Shown: positions 33,007 to 42,318, counted from the first letter of the stretch. The stretch: DNA of 64,000 nucleotides from Avedoeria sp964651245 (GCA_964651245.1 CAZYVI010000022.1:1-64000); one strand, 5' to 3'. Notes: a model not told the origin generated them from the letters alone. Translations and numbers: made by a program.

Positions 33007-35508
33007 TTGGCCTCCCGCAAGCCCGCCGTCCGCCGGGCCTCGGCGGCGCCGCCCGCCGCGCGCGGGCGCGCCGCCGGCGCGGCGCTGGGCCGCCTGTCGC
33101 CGGCGCGGCGGCGCGAGCTCGTCGGCGGGGCGTGCGTCGTCGTCGGCGTGGTGACGGTGGTCATGCAGATCAGCCCGCCCGACGCCGTCGGCGCGATCGG
33201 CGCCGGCTGGCTGCGCGGGCTGCGCTGGGCGTTCGGCTGGGGGCACGTCGTCGTGCCGTGGCTCGTCGGCGCGCTCGGCGCCTGGCTCGTCCTCGACGCC
33301 GTCGACGGCCGGGCCGACGTCCGCGCCGCACGGCCGCTGGCGGCCGCCGCCACGTTCGCCCTCGGCCTGGCGGCGCTCCACCTGCTCGTGACGGTCTCGA
33401 TCACGCGCGCCGACCTCGAGGGCGAGCTCGGCGTGCTGCGCCGGGTGGCGCTCGACGGCCGCGGCGGCGGCTGGGTCGGCTACGGGCTGGCCTACGCCCT
33501 GGCGCGCAACCTGGGCGCGGTGGCGGCGCTGGCGGCGCTCGTGGTGGCGCTCGTCTTCGGCGTCAGCGTCGCGCTCGGTCACCCCGTGCGGCGGACACTC
33601 GACCGCATCGGCGGGCTGGCCATGGCCGCGCTGCGGCCGCTGGCGCCGCTGGCCGCGGCGCTGCTGCCGGGCGGCCTGCGCCGGCGCCTCGGCGCGCAGC
33701 CGGCGCGCGGCGCGGCGGTCGGCGAGGCGGGCGGCTGGCTCTTCGACGTCGAGGCGGCCGACGACGCCGCCGCGCATGCCGGCGCTGCCGCGCCCGATCC
33801 GGCGGCGGCGCTGGCGCCGGCCGACGCGGCCGACGCGCGCACCGCCGCTCGCGCCGCCGTCCGCGACGCCGACGGCCCGGGCGATCGGCGCGGGCCGGCG
33901 CCGGACGTGGCGCCGGGGCCGGGGCTGGCGCGGCCGGCGGCCAAGCCGGACTGGATCCTGCCCCGCATCCCCGACGTCTTCGACGAGGTGGCCGACGGCG
34001 GCGCGGCGATGCCCGACGACGCCGAGGCCCAGGCCCAGACGATCGAGCAGACGCTGGCCGACTTCGGCATCCCGGTGCGGGTCGTCCAGATCAACCGCGG
34101 GCCGCGGATCACCCAGTTCGGGCTTGAACCCGGCGTCATCGAGCGCAAGGGCGAGCGGGTCCGGGTCAAGGTCAGCCGGATCGTGGCGCTCCAGAACGAC
34201 CTGGCGCTGGCGCTGGCCGCGGCCCCGATCCGGGTGCAGGCGCCGGTGCCGGGCCGGCCCTACGTCGGCATCGAGGTCCCCAACAAGGCCGAGGACGTCG
34301 TGAGCCTGCGCTCGATCCTCGAGAGCGACGCGTTCAAACGGGTGGCCGACAAGGGCGCGCTTCCGATCGGCCTCGGCCGCGACATCAGCGGCAAGCCGGT
34401 GGCGGCCGACCTGGCCAAGATGCCGCACCTGCTCATCGCCGGCGCCACCGGCGCGGGCAAGAGCGTCGCGATCAACACCCTGATCTGCTCGCTGCTCATG
34501 ACCCACACGCCCGAGACGCTCAAGCTCGTCCTCGTCGACCCCAAGCGGGTCGAGCTGGTCGGCTACCGCGGCCTGCCGCACCTGGCGGCGCCGGTCGTCG
34601 TCGAGGTCGAGCGCGTCGTCGGGGTGCTGCAGTGGGCGGTGCGCGAGATGGAGCGGCGCTACAAGGCGTTCGCCGAGGCGGGGGCCCGCAACATCGAGAC
34701 CTGGAACGCCGTCGAGGCCGCCGCCGGACGGCCGACGCTGCCGTACCTGGTGATCGTCATCGACGAGCTGGCCGACCTGATGATGGTGGCGCCCGAGGAG
34801 GCCGAGCGGCTCATCACCCGGCTGGCGCAGCTGGCGCGCGCCACGGGCATGCACCTCGTGCTGGCCACGCAGCGGCCCAGCGTCGACGTCGTGACCGGCC
34901 TGATCAAGGCGAACTTTCCGGCCCGCATCGCCTTCGCCGTCTCGAGCAGCGTCGACTCTCGGGTCATCCTCGACAGCGTCGGCGCCGAGAAGCTGCTGGG
35001 CCGCGGCGACATGCTCTACATGGCGGCCGACTCCAGCAAGCTCCAGCGCATCCAGGGCTGCTACCTCTCCGACGCCGAGATCGAGCGCCTCGGCCACCAC
35101 TGGAAGTACGCCGCCCGCCCGCCGGCCGCCGCCGGCGAGCCGGCGCCCGACATGAGCCTGACGCTGGGCATCCCCGAGCCGCTCATCCAGCCCGAGATCT
35201 GGGACCAGATGCTCACCGGCGGCGAAGGCGCCGCCGCCGGCGAGCCGCGCGACGATCTCTGGGACGAGGCGGTGGCGCTGATCGCCCAGCACCGCACCGC
35301 CAGCACGAGCTTCCTCCAGCGCAAGCTGCGCATCGGCTACAGCCGCGCCGCGCGCCTGCTCGACGAGCTCGAGGCCGCCGGCCACGTCGGCCCGTCGCAG
35401 GGCAGCGCCGGCCGAGAGGTGCACATCGCCGCCGGCGACGACGGCGAGGCGGGCGCGGACGCGCCGGCCGGCGGGCGCGACGACGACAGCGGTTGGCGGA
35501 TCCAGTAG
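33007..35508 (+). CDS. ftsK: DNA translocase FtsK
   Basis: 833 residues. FtsK/SpoIIIE pumps chromosomal DNA through the division septum. The N-terminus has four hydrophobic segments (GACVVVGVVTVVM, HVVVPWLVGALGAWLVL, AAATFALGLAALHLLVTV, AVAALAALVVALVFGVSVAL). An Ala/Asp-rich linker follows, then the motor: beta domain (YVGIEVPNKAEDVVSL), Walker A GATGAGKS near residue 480, KLVLVDPKRVEL, Walker B LVIVIDELADLMM and LATQRPSVDVVTG. The winged-helix gamma domain (TASTSFLQRKLRIGYSRAARL) that reads DNA polarity closes the protein. I chose the TTG at 33007 because GAGGTGA precedes it; the frame is open further upstream but the sequence there is non-coding in character. Confidence 0.95.
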   Translation: MASRKPAVRRASAAPPAARGRAAGAALGRLSPARRRELVGGACVVVGVVTVVMQISPPDAVGAIGAGWLRGLRWAFGWGHVVVPWLVGALGAWLVLDAVDGRADVRAARPLAAAATFALGLAALHLLVTVSITRADLEGELGVLRRVALDGRGGGWVGYGLAYALARNLGAVAALAALVVALVFGVSVALGHPVRRTLDRIGGLAMAALRPLAPLAAALLPGGLRRRLGAQPARGAAVGEAGGWLFDVEAADDAAAHAGAAAPDPAAALAPADAADARTAARAAVRDADGPGDRRGPAPDVAPGPGLARPAAKPDWILPRIPDVFDEVADGGAAMPDDAEAQAQTIEQTLADFGIPVRVVQINRGPRITQFGLEPGVIERKGERVRVKVSRIVALQNDLALALAAAPIRVQAPVPGRPYVGIEVPNKAEDVVSLRSILESDAFKRVADKGALPIGLGRDISGKPVAADLAKMPHLLIAGATGAGKSVAINTLICSLLMTHTPETLKLVLVDPKRVELVGYRGLPHLAAPVVVEVERVVGVLQWAVREMERRYKAFAEAGARNIETWNAVEAAAGRPTLPYLVIVIDELADLMMVAPEEAERLITRLAQLARATGMHLVLATQRPSVDVVTGLIKANFPARIAFAVSSSVDSRVILDSVGAEKLLGRGDMLYMAADSSKLQRIQGCYLSDAEIERLGHHWKYAARPPAAAGEPAPDMSLTLGIPEPLIQPEIWDQMLTGGEGAAAGEPRDDLWDEAVALIAQHRTASTSFLQRKLRIGYSRAARLLDELEAAGHVGPSQGSAGREVHIAAGDDGEAGADAPAGGRDDDSGWRIQ

Positions 35509-35554
35509 CCGGCGGACTCGACCCGCGCCGCGGCGCCGACCCGACCGCGCCGCC

Positions 35555-38476
35555 CTAGCCGTCGCGCCGGCGCCCCTTGCAGATCACCTGGCCGGCGATG
35601 GCCTGGTAGATGGCCGCCAGGTCGTCGCCCGAGGCCGAGGCGTAGAAGTCCGTGGGCTGGCTGGCGACGCGCCGCAACAGCTCGGCGAAGATCGCGTCGT
35701 GGCGGCCGACGCCGATCGTGAACAGGTAGGCTCCGTCGCGCTTGATGGCGTCGGCGGCGCCGATCACCTGCTCGTTCGTCGAGCGGTTCGGCAGGCCGTC
35801 GGAGAGCAGGACGACCACCGGCTGGTTCTCGAGCTTGCGGCGCGACGGGTGGAGCAGCTCGAGGTTGGCCACCTCGAGGCCGGCGTCGATGCGCGTGCCC
35901 TCGGCCATCCCGATGCGGTCGATCGCGGCGTCGAGCCGGGTGCGGTCGGTGGTCAGCGGCTGCTCGAGGCGCGCGGTGTCGTTGAACCACACCACCGCCG
36001 CCTGGTCGTGGCGCCCGACGAGGTCGTCGGCCAGCTGGAGCTGGTCGAGGAACACCTTGGCCGCCCGCTTGGCCGCCGCCAGCTTCTGGGTGCCGGCGTC
36101 GGTCCGCTCGCGCATCGAGGTGCTGGCGTCGATCACGAGCACGACGTCGGTGTAGAGCTTGAAGCAGCGGTCGTTGAAGACGATCGTCAGGTAGATCTTG
36201 TGTCCGTCCGGCGTCGGCGTGTCGGTCGGCGGCAGGACGACGGTCGGGACGGTCGGCGTCGACGACGGCGCGGTGGTGGCGGACGGCGTCGGTGTGGCGG
36301 ACGGCGACACGCGGCCGCCGGTGGCCGTCGGCGTGGCGCTGGCGGTGGGCGACGGCGTGGCCGTGGCGCTGGCGGGCGGCGTGTCGGTGGCGGTCGGCGG
36401 CGGCGGGTAGAGCGTCGGCGTGACCGTCGGCGGCGGTGGGTCCGTCGGGGTAGGGGTGACGGTGGCCGACGGCCGGGGCGTCGGGCTGGGCGTGCCGGGG
36501 GCGACGACGACCACATAGGGGATCGGGAATGGGCCCGACTGCGGCTTCGAGAGGCCGTCGGTGCCGGTGTGGGTGGCGACGACGTTCGTCGGCCACGTCC
36601 CGACCTCCTGCGGCTGGAGCCAGTACGACATCGTGATGCCGCTGAACGGGACATCGGTGAAGACCCAGGTCAACGTGCGGGCCACCGGGTCCCAGGCGGC
36701 CGGCGGCGTGGCGCCGCGCGCCTCGACGTAGGTCATGTTGTCGGGCACGACGTCGACGATCGTCGTCTCCTTGAGCAGCACCGAGGCGGTGATCTGCTGG
36801 GCCAGCTCGCGGTAGACGTCGACGAGCTCGGCGCCGTCGCGGGCGAAGCGGTAGAGGCCCGGGTCGGCCGCCGCCAGCCGCAGCAGCTCGGGGTCGACGT
36901 CGCCGCCGAAGCCGATCGTAAAGGTCGTGATATCCTCGAACCGGGCGCGGTCGGCGGCCTCGATCGTGCGCATGCGCGAGTTGTTGAACGGCACGCCGTC
37001 CGTCATGAGGACGATGATCGACTTCACGCCGGGCTGCCCCCAGCGCGGCGAGACGCGCAGCGCCGTCCGGCCGTAGTCGATGCCGGCGGCGATGTTCGTG
37101 CCGCCCTCGGCCACGAGGCCCATGACGCGGCCGATGACCTGGGCTTTGTCCTGGGTCATCGGGACCTCGATCTGGGCGGTGGACTCGAACGACACCAGCG
37201 CCACCTGGTCGCGGCCCAGGTTGAGCTGGTTGACGAAGGCCCCGACGGCCTCCTTCATCCGCTCCAGCTTCTCGCCCTTCATCGAGTCGGAGTGGTCGAC
37301 GACCAGCGCGATGTCGATGCGCTCGCCGGCCGTCGGGCAGCCGCCGCCGAGCGTCAGCGTCACCTGGGTCTGCTCGCCGAGCTGGAGGAACGTCGGCGCG
37401 GCGCCCTTGTTGACGACGATCTGGCAGCGCAGCCCCTCGTCCGGCGCCAGCCCGGCGTTGGGGTCGATCTCGGCGCCCGGCGCGTAGAGCCGGACCTTGT
37501 TGCTGCCGCGGTCCGCCACCGCCACCCGACCGGCGGCGTCGACGGCCAGGTCGGTCACCGGGTAGGGCTCGCGGCTCGGCTCGAGGTCGACGGCGTCGAG
37601 GACGCCGAGGATGTCGCCGTTCGCGTCGACGCGGTGGATCCAGCGGCGCCGCGACAGGACGAACACCGAGCCGTCGGGGCCGACGGCCATGCGCTCGGCG
37701 GCGACCGGCAGCGGGATCGTCTGGACCGGGTTCGGCACCCGGCTCTGGTAGACCTCGACCTGCCGCCGCGTCCGGTTGAGGACGTAGCGATGGCCTAGGG
37801 CGAACTGGTGGTCCCAGTAGACGTGCTCCGGGAACGCGAAGTCGTCGCCTTCTTGGACGCTGCCCTGCTCGGTGAACGCGCGCTCGTTCGTCAGCTCCAC
37901 GTCCCACGGCACCGTCACCCGCCGGCGCGGCAGGTCCCAGGCAATGCTCGACAGGTAGCTCAGGCGCTCGATGGCGATCGGGTGCGGGAAGCCGTCGATC
38001 TGGCGCGTCCAGCGGACGCCGTCGGCGGTGAACTTGAAGACGTACTTTTCGCGCAGGCCGTAGACGTTGCCCAGATCGTCGACGGTGATCTCGCGGGCCG
38101 CGTTGGCCCAGAAGCGCGCCTCGACGCTGCCGTCGGGCGCGATGCGCTGGACACCGTCGTCGTCGAGGACGTAGAAGCGCCCGTCGGGCCCCATCGTCAC
38201 CCGCGACGGCCGGGCGAAGCCGCGCCAGGTGGCGGCCAGGTCGTAGCCGATCGGCCCCTGCTGCGCGCGCTGGGCGGCGCGCGGCGCCAAGGGCCGCGCC
38301 GCCGCCGCGTCGGCGTGTCCGGCCGCCGACGTCGGTCGACCGGCCGGCGCAGCCGAAGCGACGATCACGCCGAGCGCCATTGCCCGTGCGATCCGCCGGA
38401 CGCCCGCGGTGCGACGCGCCGCGACGCTTCCGGCGGCGCCGCGCGTTCCGCGGCCGACCCAACCCCAATCCAACAT
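35555..38476 (-). CDS. Secreted protein: NHL-like propeller, VWA, Pro/Thr linker, second VWA
   Basis: 973 residues from the ATG at 38476 with GGAAGGGG upstream. After a signal region (AMALGVIVASAAPAG) comes a propeller-like part (RVTMGPDGRFYVLDDDGVQ, VAVADRGSNKVRLY). The first VWA domain starts near residue 392 with a complete MIDAS (IALVVDHSDSMKGE; TNIAAGIDY; VLMTDGVPF). A DUF11-like strand region (PDNMTYVEARGATPPAAW) and a Pro/Thr-rich linker at residues about 660-760 follow. Then HKIYLTIVFNDRCFKLYTD leads into the second VWA (VVLVIDASTSMRE; VVLLSDGLPNR). The C-terminal half matches the layout of the protein at 28885. Role unknown; both VWA domains could bind ligand through metal. Confidence 0.88.
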   Translation of the reverse strand: MLDWGWVGRGTRGAAGSVAARRTAGVRRIARAMALGVIVASAAPAGRPTSAAGHADAAAARPLAPRAAQRAQQGPIGYDLAATWRGFARPSRVTMGPDGRFYVLDDDGVQRIAPDGSVEARFWANAAREITVDDLGNVYGLREKYVFKFTADGVRWTRQIDGFPHPIAIERLSYLSSIAWDLPRRRVTVPWDVELTNERAFTEQGSVQEGDDFAFPEHVYWDHQFALGHRYVLNRTRRQVEVYQSRVPNPVQTIPLPVAAERMAVGPDGSVFVLSRRRWIHRVDANGDILGVLDAVDLEPSREPYPVTDLAVDAAGRVAVADRGSNKVRLYAPGAEIDPNAGLAPDEGLRCQIVVNKGAAPTFLQLGEQTQVTLTLGGGCPTAGERIDIALVVDHSDSMKGEKLERMKEAVGAFVNQLNLGRDQVALVSFESTAQIEVPMTQDKAQVIGRVMGLVAEGGTNIAAGIDYGRTALRVSPRWGQPGVKSIIVLMTDGVPFNNSRMRTIEAADRARFEDITTFTIGFGGDVDPELLRLAAADPGLYRFARDGAELVDVYRELAQQITASVLLKETTIVDVVPDNMTYVEARGATPPAAWDPVARTLTWVFTDVPFSGITMSYWLQPQEVGTWPTNVVATHTGTDGLSKPQSGPFPIPYVVVVAPGTPSPTPRPSATVTPTPTDPPPPTVTPTLYPPPPTATDTPPASATATPSPTASATPTATGGRVSPSATPTPSATTAPSSTPTVPTVVLPPTDTPTPDGHKIYLTIVFNDRCFKLYTDVVLVIDASTSMRERTDAGTQKLAAAKRAAKVFLDQLQLADDLVGRHDQAAVVWFNDTARLEQPLTTDRTRLDAAIDRIGMAEGTRIDAGLEVANLELLHPSRRKLENQPVVVLLSDGLPNRSTNEQVIGAADAIKRDGAYLFTIGVGRHDAIFAELLRRVASQPTDFYASASGDDLAAIYQAIAGQVICKGRRRDG

Positions 38477-38726
38477 CCAAGGCCCCTTCCGGATGCGCCG
38501 TGCCGCGCCGCGCCCGGCAGCGCGCGCCATATCCATTAACTCGCAACCCCGCGCCGCCGATACGCGCAATTGCGCCACCGACGGCGCCGCGCCCGGGTCT
38601 TCGCACCGTCCACGCGCTGTGATCCGGGCGCCGGGCGGTCCTGCCCGTCGCCGGGCGGACGACGGCGCGTCGCGCGCCTGTCGCCGATCCGTCGCTTCCA
38701 CCCTGGCGGTCCGCGGCGCGCGCGGC

Positions 38727-38732
38727 TACGCT
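38727..38732 (+). promoter_or_regulatory. Possible leaderless promoter -10 box for comEA
   Basis: TACGCT is followed by gcccggc and the ATG at 38740, a 7-base gap. This is the weakest -10 match of the four close-spaced cases. Confidence 0.4.
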
Positions 38733-38739
38733 GCCCGGC

Positions 38740-39384
38740 ATGTCGAACACCGCGCCGCCGCTCGCGCTCCACCGCCTGCGCGACCTCGCGACGATCGCCC
38801 TGCTCAACCTGGCCGCGCTCGGCCTGATCGTGCACCGCCTGCGCGACCCGCGCGCCGGCGCGGTGCGCATCGAGGCGCCGCCGCCGCTGCCGACGCCGAC
38901 CGCCATCCGGCTGGCGGTCCACGTCACCGGCGCGGTGCGGCGGCCGGCCGTGGTGCGGCTGAGCGAGGGCGCCCGCGTCGCCGACGCCGTCGCGGCCGCT
39001 GGCGGCCTGGCCGACGACGCCTCCCCCGACCTCAACCTCGCCGCGCCGCTGGCCGACGGCAGCCAGGTCGTTGTGCCGCGCCAGGGCGAGGCGGCCGCCG
39101 ACGCGGTCCGGGCGCCGCCGGCGGCCGGCCCTGGGGCCGCGGGCGGCGGCGCGGCGGCGTCGGCCGGCGCGGGCGGCGGTCCGGCGGGGGGCGCGATCGA
39201 CGTCAACCGCGCCGACGCCGCCGCGCTCGACGCGCTGCCGGGCGTCGGGCCGGCGCTGGCGGCGCGGATCGTGGCCTGGCGGACGGCGAACGGGCCGTTT
39301 CGGTCGCCCGAGGACCTGCTGAGCGTCTCCGGTATCGGCGACCGGACGCTCGAGCGGCTGCGGGGGGCGATCGTGGTGCGGTAG
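38740..39384 (+). CDS. comEA: ComEA-type competence protein (SLBB plus helix-hairpin-helix)
   Basis: 214 residues. One N-terminal transmembrane segment (LATIALLNLAALGLIVHRL) anchors it. The SLBB domain reads IRLAVHVTGAVRRPAVVRLSEGARVADAVAAAGG and ends with DGSQVVVPRQGE. A Gly/Ala-rich linker leads to a C-terminal helix-hairpin-helix pair (IDVNRADAAALDALPGVGPALAARIV and LLSVSGIGDRTLERL). ComEA binds incoming DNA outside the membrane in natural transformation. ComEC and the pilus genes are not in the window, so transformation is not proven. It diverges from the double-VWA gene across 263 bases. Confidence 0.9.
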   Translation: MSNTAPPLALHRLRDLATIALLNLAALGLIVHRLRDPRAGAVRIEAPPPLPTPTAIRLAVHVTGAVRRPAVVRLSEGARVADAVAAAGGLADDASPDLNLAAPLADGSQVVVPRQGEAAADAVRAPPAAGPGAAGGGAAASAGAGGGPAGGAIDVNRADAAALDALPGVGPALAARIVAWRTANGPFRSPEDLLSVSGIGDRTLERLRGAIVVR

Positions 39385-39411
39385 GGCGCGATCGGGCCGC
39401 GGGGCCGGTGC

Positions 39412-39417
39412 TATGAT
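39412..39417 (+). promoter_or_regulatory. -10 box 6 bases before mrfB start (leaderless promoter)
   Basis: TATGAT is followed by cccgcc and ATG, the same spacer as before the RlmI-like gene. No Shine-Dalgarno sequence. Confidence 0.6.
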
Positions 39418-39423
39418 CCCGCC

Positions 39424-40869
39424 ATGGCCGTCACGCCCGACCCCGCCCTCGTCGCCCGCCTGGCGCGGCTGGGCGTCCAGCTCGGCGCGGCCGGGATCGT
39501 CGCCCCGCCGCGCCGCGGCGACGGGGCGATGGGCGAGAGCGCCGGCGCGGGATCGCCGGACGGGCCCGGAGCGACGTCGTTCGATTCGCCGGCCGTGCTG
39601 CCCATCGAGGAGGCCGTGCCGGGGGTCGAGCACGCCTGCGACCACGGCGCCTGCTGGGTCAGCACGCTGCGCCGCGCCGCGAACGACGACCACGCCGGCG
39701 AGCCGTTGGCGGCCGTGCACGCGGTCGACCCGGCGGCGCTGGCCGAGCTGGCCGGCGACGGCCGGCTGGCCCTGCTCGACCTGGCCAACGCCGCCTTCCT
39801 CGACACCGAGACGACCGGGCTGTTGGGCGGCGCCGGCACCTACGCCTTCCTGATCGGCGTGGGGCGGTTCGAGGGCGGGGCGTTCCAGCTGCGGCAGTTC
39901 TTCATGCGCCACCCGGCCGAGGAGCGCGCCCAGCTCGAGGCGCTCGCCGAGTGGATCGACGGCGCGTCGGGCCTGGTGACGTTCAACGGCCGCACGTTCG
40001 ACGTGCCGTTGCTGCGGACGCGCTTCCGCCTCCACCGCCGCGCCGCGCCCGACCCGCTCGACGCCCGCCCGCACCTCGACCTGCTGCCGGTCGCCCGCCG
40101 CCTCTGGCGCCGCCGGCTGCCGAGCTGTGCGCTGCAGTCGCTGGAGCGCCACATCCTGCGCCTCGAGCGCCACGACGACGTGCCGGGCTGGCTCATCCCG
40201 GAGCGCTACCTGCGCTACCAGCGCGACGGCGACGCCCGGCCGCTGGTGGGGATCTTCGAGCACAACGCCCTCGACATCCTGTCGATGGTGAGCCTTGCCG
40301 CCCGCGTCGCCCGCGGCTGGGACCATGCCGACGGCGGCGGCCGCGACGCCCTCGACTGGCTCAGCCTCGCCCGCGCCGCCGAGCGCGTCGGCGCGGCGGA
40401 CCGGGCGCGCGCGGCCTACACGGCGGCGCTGGCGCAGCCGCTGCCGGACACGTTGCGCGACGAGGCCCTCACCGGCCTGGCCGACCTCCACAAGCGCGCC
40501 GGCGACTGGCCGTCCGCCCTGGCCTTGTGGCGCGAGCTGGCGGCCACGTCGCGGCGGCTGCGCCCGTTCGAGGAGCAGGCCAAGTACTGGGAGCACCGCG
40601 CCGACCCGCCCGACCTGGCCGCGGCGCTGGCGCTGACCGAGGCGGCGGCGGCGCGCCTGGCCGCCGGCGCGCTGCGGCCCCACCGCGGCCGCGCCCAGGC
40701 CGCCGCCGACCTGGCCCACCGCGCGGCGCGGCTGCGGCGGCGGTTGGGGCGGGCCGACAAGGCGACGCCGCCCTTCGACGCGGGCGACGTCGGCGCCGAC
40801 CCCGTCGCCGCCGCGATCACCCACCCCGATGCACCGCTCGCACCCCCCGAAAGGACCCCCACCCCATGA
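39424..40869 (+). CDS. mrfB: MrfB/YprB-like DEDDh exonuclease with TPR-like C-terminus
   Basis: 481 residues. The ribonuclease-H-like exonuclease fold is marked by FLDTETTGL near residue 127 (first Asp and Glu), a second site around GLVTFNGRTFDVPLLRTRF, and FEHNALDILSM near residue 280, which provides the HNxxD end of a DEDDh site. From residue about 300 there are helical repeats (AARAAERVGAADRARAAYTAALAQ) that look like TPRs. This arrangement fits YprB/MrfB, the exonuclease partner of the MrfA helicase in repair of mitomycin lesions. The helicase is in the same window at 26009-28753. Its stop overlaps the DUF302 start (ATGA). Confidence 0.8.
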   Translation: MAVTPDPALVARLARLGVQLGAAGIVAPPRRGDGAMGESAGAGSPDGPGATSFDSPAVLPIEEAVPGVEHACDHGACWVSTLRRAANDDHAGEPLAAVHAVDPAALAELAGDGRLALLDLANAAFLDTETTGLLGGAGTYAFLIGVGRFEGGAFQLRQFFMRHPAEERAQLEALAEWIDGASGLVTFNGRTFDVPLLRTRFRLHRRAAPDPLDARPHLDLLPVARRLWRRRLPSCALQSLERHILRLERHDDVPGWLIPERYLRYQRDGDARPLVGIFEHNALDILSMVSLAARVARGWDHADGGGRDALDWLSLARAAERVGAADRARAAYTAALAQPLPDTLRDEALTGLADLHKRAGDWPSALALWRELAATSRRLRPFEEQAKYWEHRADPPDLAAALALTEAAAARLAAGALRPHRGRAQAAADLAHRAARLRRRLGRADKATPPFDAGDVGADPVAAAITHPDAPLAPPERTPTP

Positions 40870-41261
40870 CCGCCTACAGCATCCACACCCGCCTCGCCGT
40901 CCCCTACGTCCAGGCCGTCGAGCGCGTCACGGCCGCCCTGGCGGCCGAGGGCTTCGGCGTGCTGACCGAGATCGACGTCAAGGCGACGCTCAAGAAGAAG
41001 CTCGACGTCGACTTTCGCGACTACGTCATCTTGGGCGCCTGCAACCCCCACTTGGCCCATCGGGCGATGTCGGCCGAGCTCGAGGTCGGCCTGCTGCTGC
41101 CGTGCAACGTCGTCGTCTACGCCGACGACGACGGCGGCAGCGTCGTCGAGATCGCCGACCCGCTGGCCATGCTGGCGGCGGCCGAGTCGGCGGCGCTGCA
41201 GCCCGTGGCCGAGGAGGCGCGGGCGCGGCTGCTGCGGGTGGCGGCGGCGTTGGCGGCGTAG
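40866..41261 (+). CDS. DUF302 protein
   Basis: 131 residues. The start at 40866 overlaps the preceding stop codon (ATGA), with AAGGA about 10 bases upstream, so translation is probably coupled. The sequence YVQAVERVTAALAAEGFGVLTEIDVKATLKKKLDVDFRDYVILGACNP, followed by LPCNVVVYADDDGGSVVEIADP, is the DUF302 domain. The molecular function of this family is not established. It lacks a signal peptide. It ends 154 bases before the BTAD regulator start. Confidence 0.9.
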   Translation: MTAYSIHTRLAVPYVQAVERVTAALAAEGFGVLTEIDVKATLKKKLDVDFRDYVILGACNPHLAHRAMSAELEVGLLLPCNVVVYADDDGGSVVEIADPLAMLAAAESAALQPVAEEARARLLRVAAALAA

Positions 41262-41415
41262 GGGCCGGCGGTCCGTCGGCGCCCTTCCTCCGGGCGCGCG
41301 GCTGTCCCAAATCTGTCTCATTCGGCGCTGGGTGGCTCCGTCGTTCCCGGTATGCTCGGGCTCGAACGCCGCCGGCCTTCGCTCGGCGGGTCGTTGTGCG
41401 CCGAGGAGGGCCGGT

Positions 41416-42205
41416 GTGGCAGCGAGCCAGGGCAGCGATCCCGGCGACCGAACGGCCGACCCACTGCCGGACTGGGTGCTGCGGCTGTGCGGCGGCTTCC
41501 GGCTGTACCGCTGCGGCGACAACCTCGCCCACCGGCTGACGCCCCGCGCCCGGTCGTTGGTGGCGCACCTCGCCCTCCAGCCCGACGCCGCGGTCGCCAA
41601 GTCGACGCTCGCGGCGCGGCTCTGGCCCGACACGCGCGATGCGCAGGCCCGCACGAACCTGCGCACCCTGCTCCACCAGCTCCACGCGCGCGTCCCCGAC
41701 CTCTATGACCGGCTGCGGGTCTCGCGCGACCTCGTCGAGCTGCCGGCCGGTCCCGACCTCGACGTCGACGTCTGGCGCTACGACGCGCTCGCGTGCGCCG
41801 CCCGGCGATCGGCTGGCGCGCTCGCGCCGTCGCTCCGGGCCGAGCTGGAGGACGCTGCACTCCGGCTGGCGCCACCGCTGCTGCCGGAGTGCTATGACGA
41901 CTGGATCGTCGCGCATCGGGAGCGACTGGACACGGTGCGGCGCGACATCCTGGACCTCCTGGCCGCCAGCGCCGACGACAGCCTCCACCCCGCCGACGCG
42001 CTGCGCTACGCGCGCTGGAGGATGCTCGACGACCCCTTTTGACGGGGCCGCCAGCCGCCGGCTGGCCGTGCTGCACCTCCGGGCGGGCGACCGGCGCGGC
42101 GCCGCCCGCGTCTACGCGCGGCTGGGCGCGCTGCTGCGCTCCGAGCTGGGCTGCGAGCCGAGGCCGGAGACGCAACGCTGGTGGTCGATGCAGGCCGGCG
42201 CCTAG
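41416..42205 (+). CDS. BTAD/SARP-type regulator interrupted by a +1 frameshift
   Basis: The N-terminal part (41416-42042, 208 residues) has a winged-helix DNA-binding domain (RLTPRARSLVAHLALQPDAAVAKSTLAARLWPDTRDAQARTNLRTLL in three stretches) and the start of a bacterial transcriptional activation domain. It stops right after LDDPF at a TGA. The rest of the same domain continues in the +1 frame to 42205: DGAASRRLAVLHLRAGDRRG ... YARLGALLRSELGCEPRPET. The switch point is CCC TTT TGA C: skipping one T at 42037-42040 restores a 262-residue protein. It may be a programmed shift, a mutation or an assembly error. GTG at 41416 has AGGAGGG 5 bases upstream; TATGCT at 41351 is a possible -10. Confidence 0.75.
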
Positions 42206-42240
42206 GCCGCCACGCGCTCGCGCTCGAGCCACAACGAGAT

Positions 42241-42264
42241 GGGGGCGGCCACACGGCCGCCCCC
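42241..42264. terminator. Bidirectional hairpin terminator between convergent genes
   Basis: A perfect 10-bp stem (GGGGGCGGCC / GGCCGCCCCC) with an acac loop. It sits between the end of the BTAD gene (42205, plus strand) and the stop codon of the TSP3-repeat gene (42319, minus strand). There is no T-run. Confidence 0.6.
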
Positions 42265-42318
42265 GAACTCGAACGTCCTCCCGGCGCCCGTCGCGCGCCG
42301 AACCCCGTCGCCCCGCGA

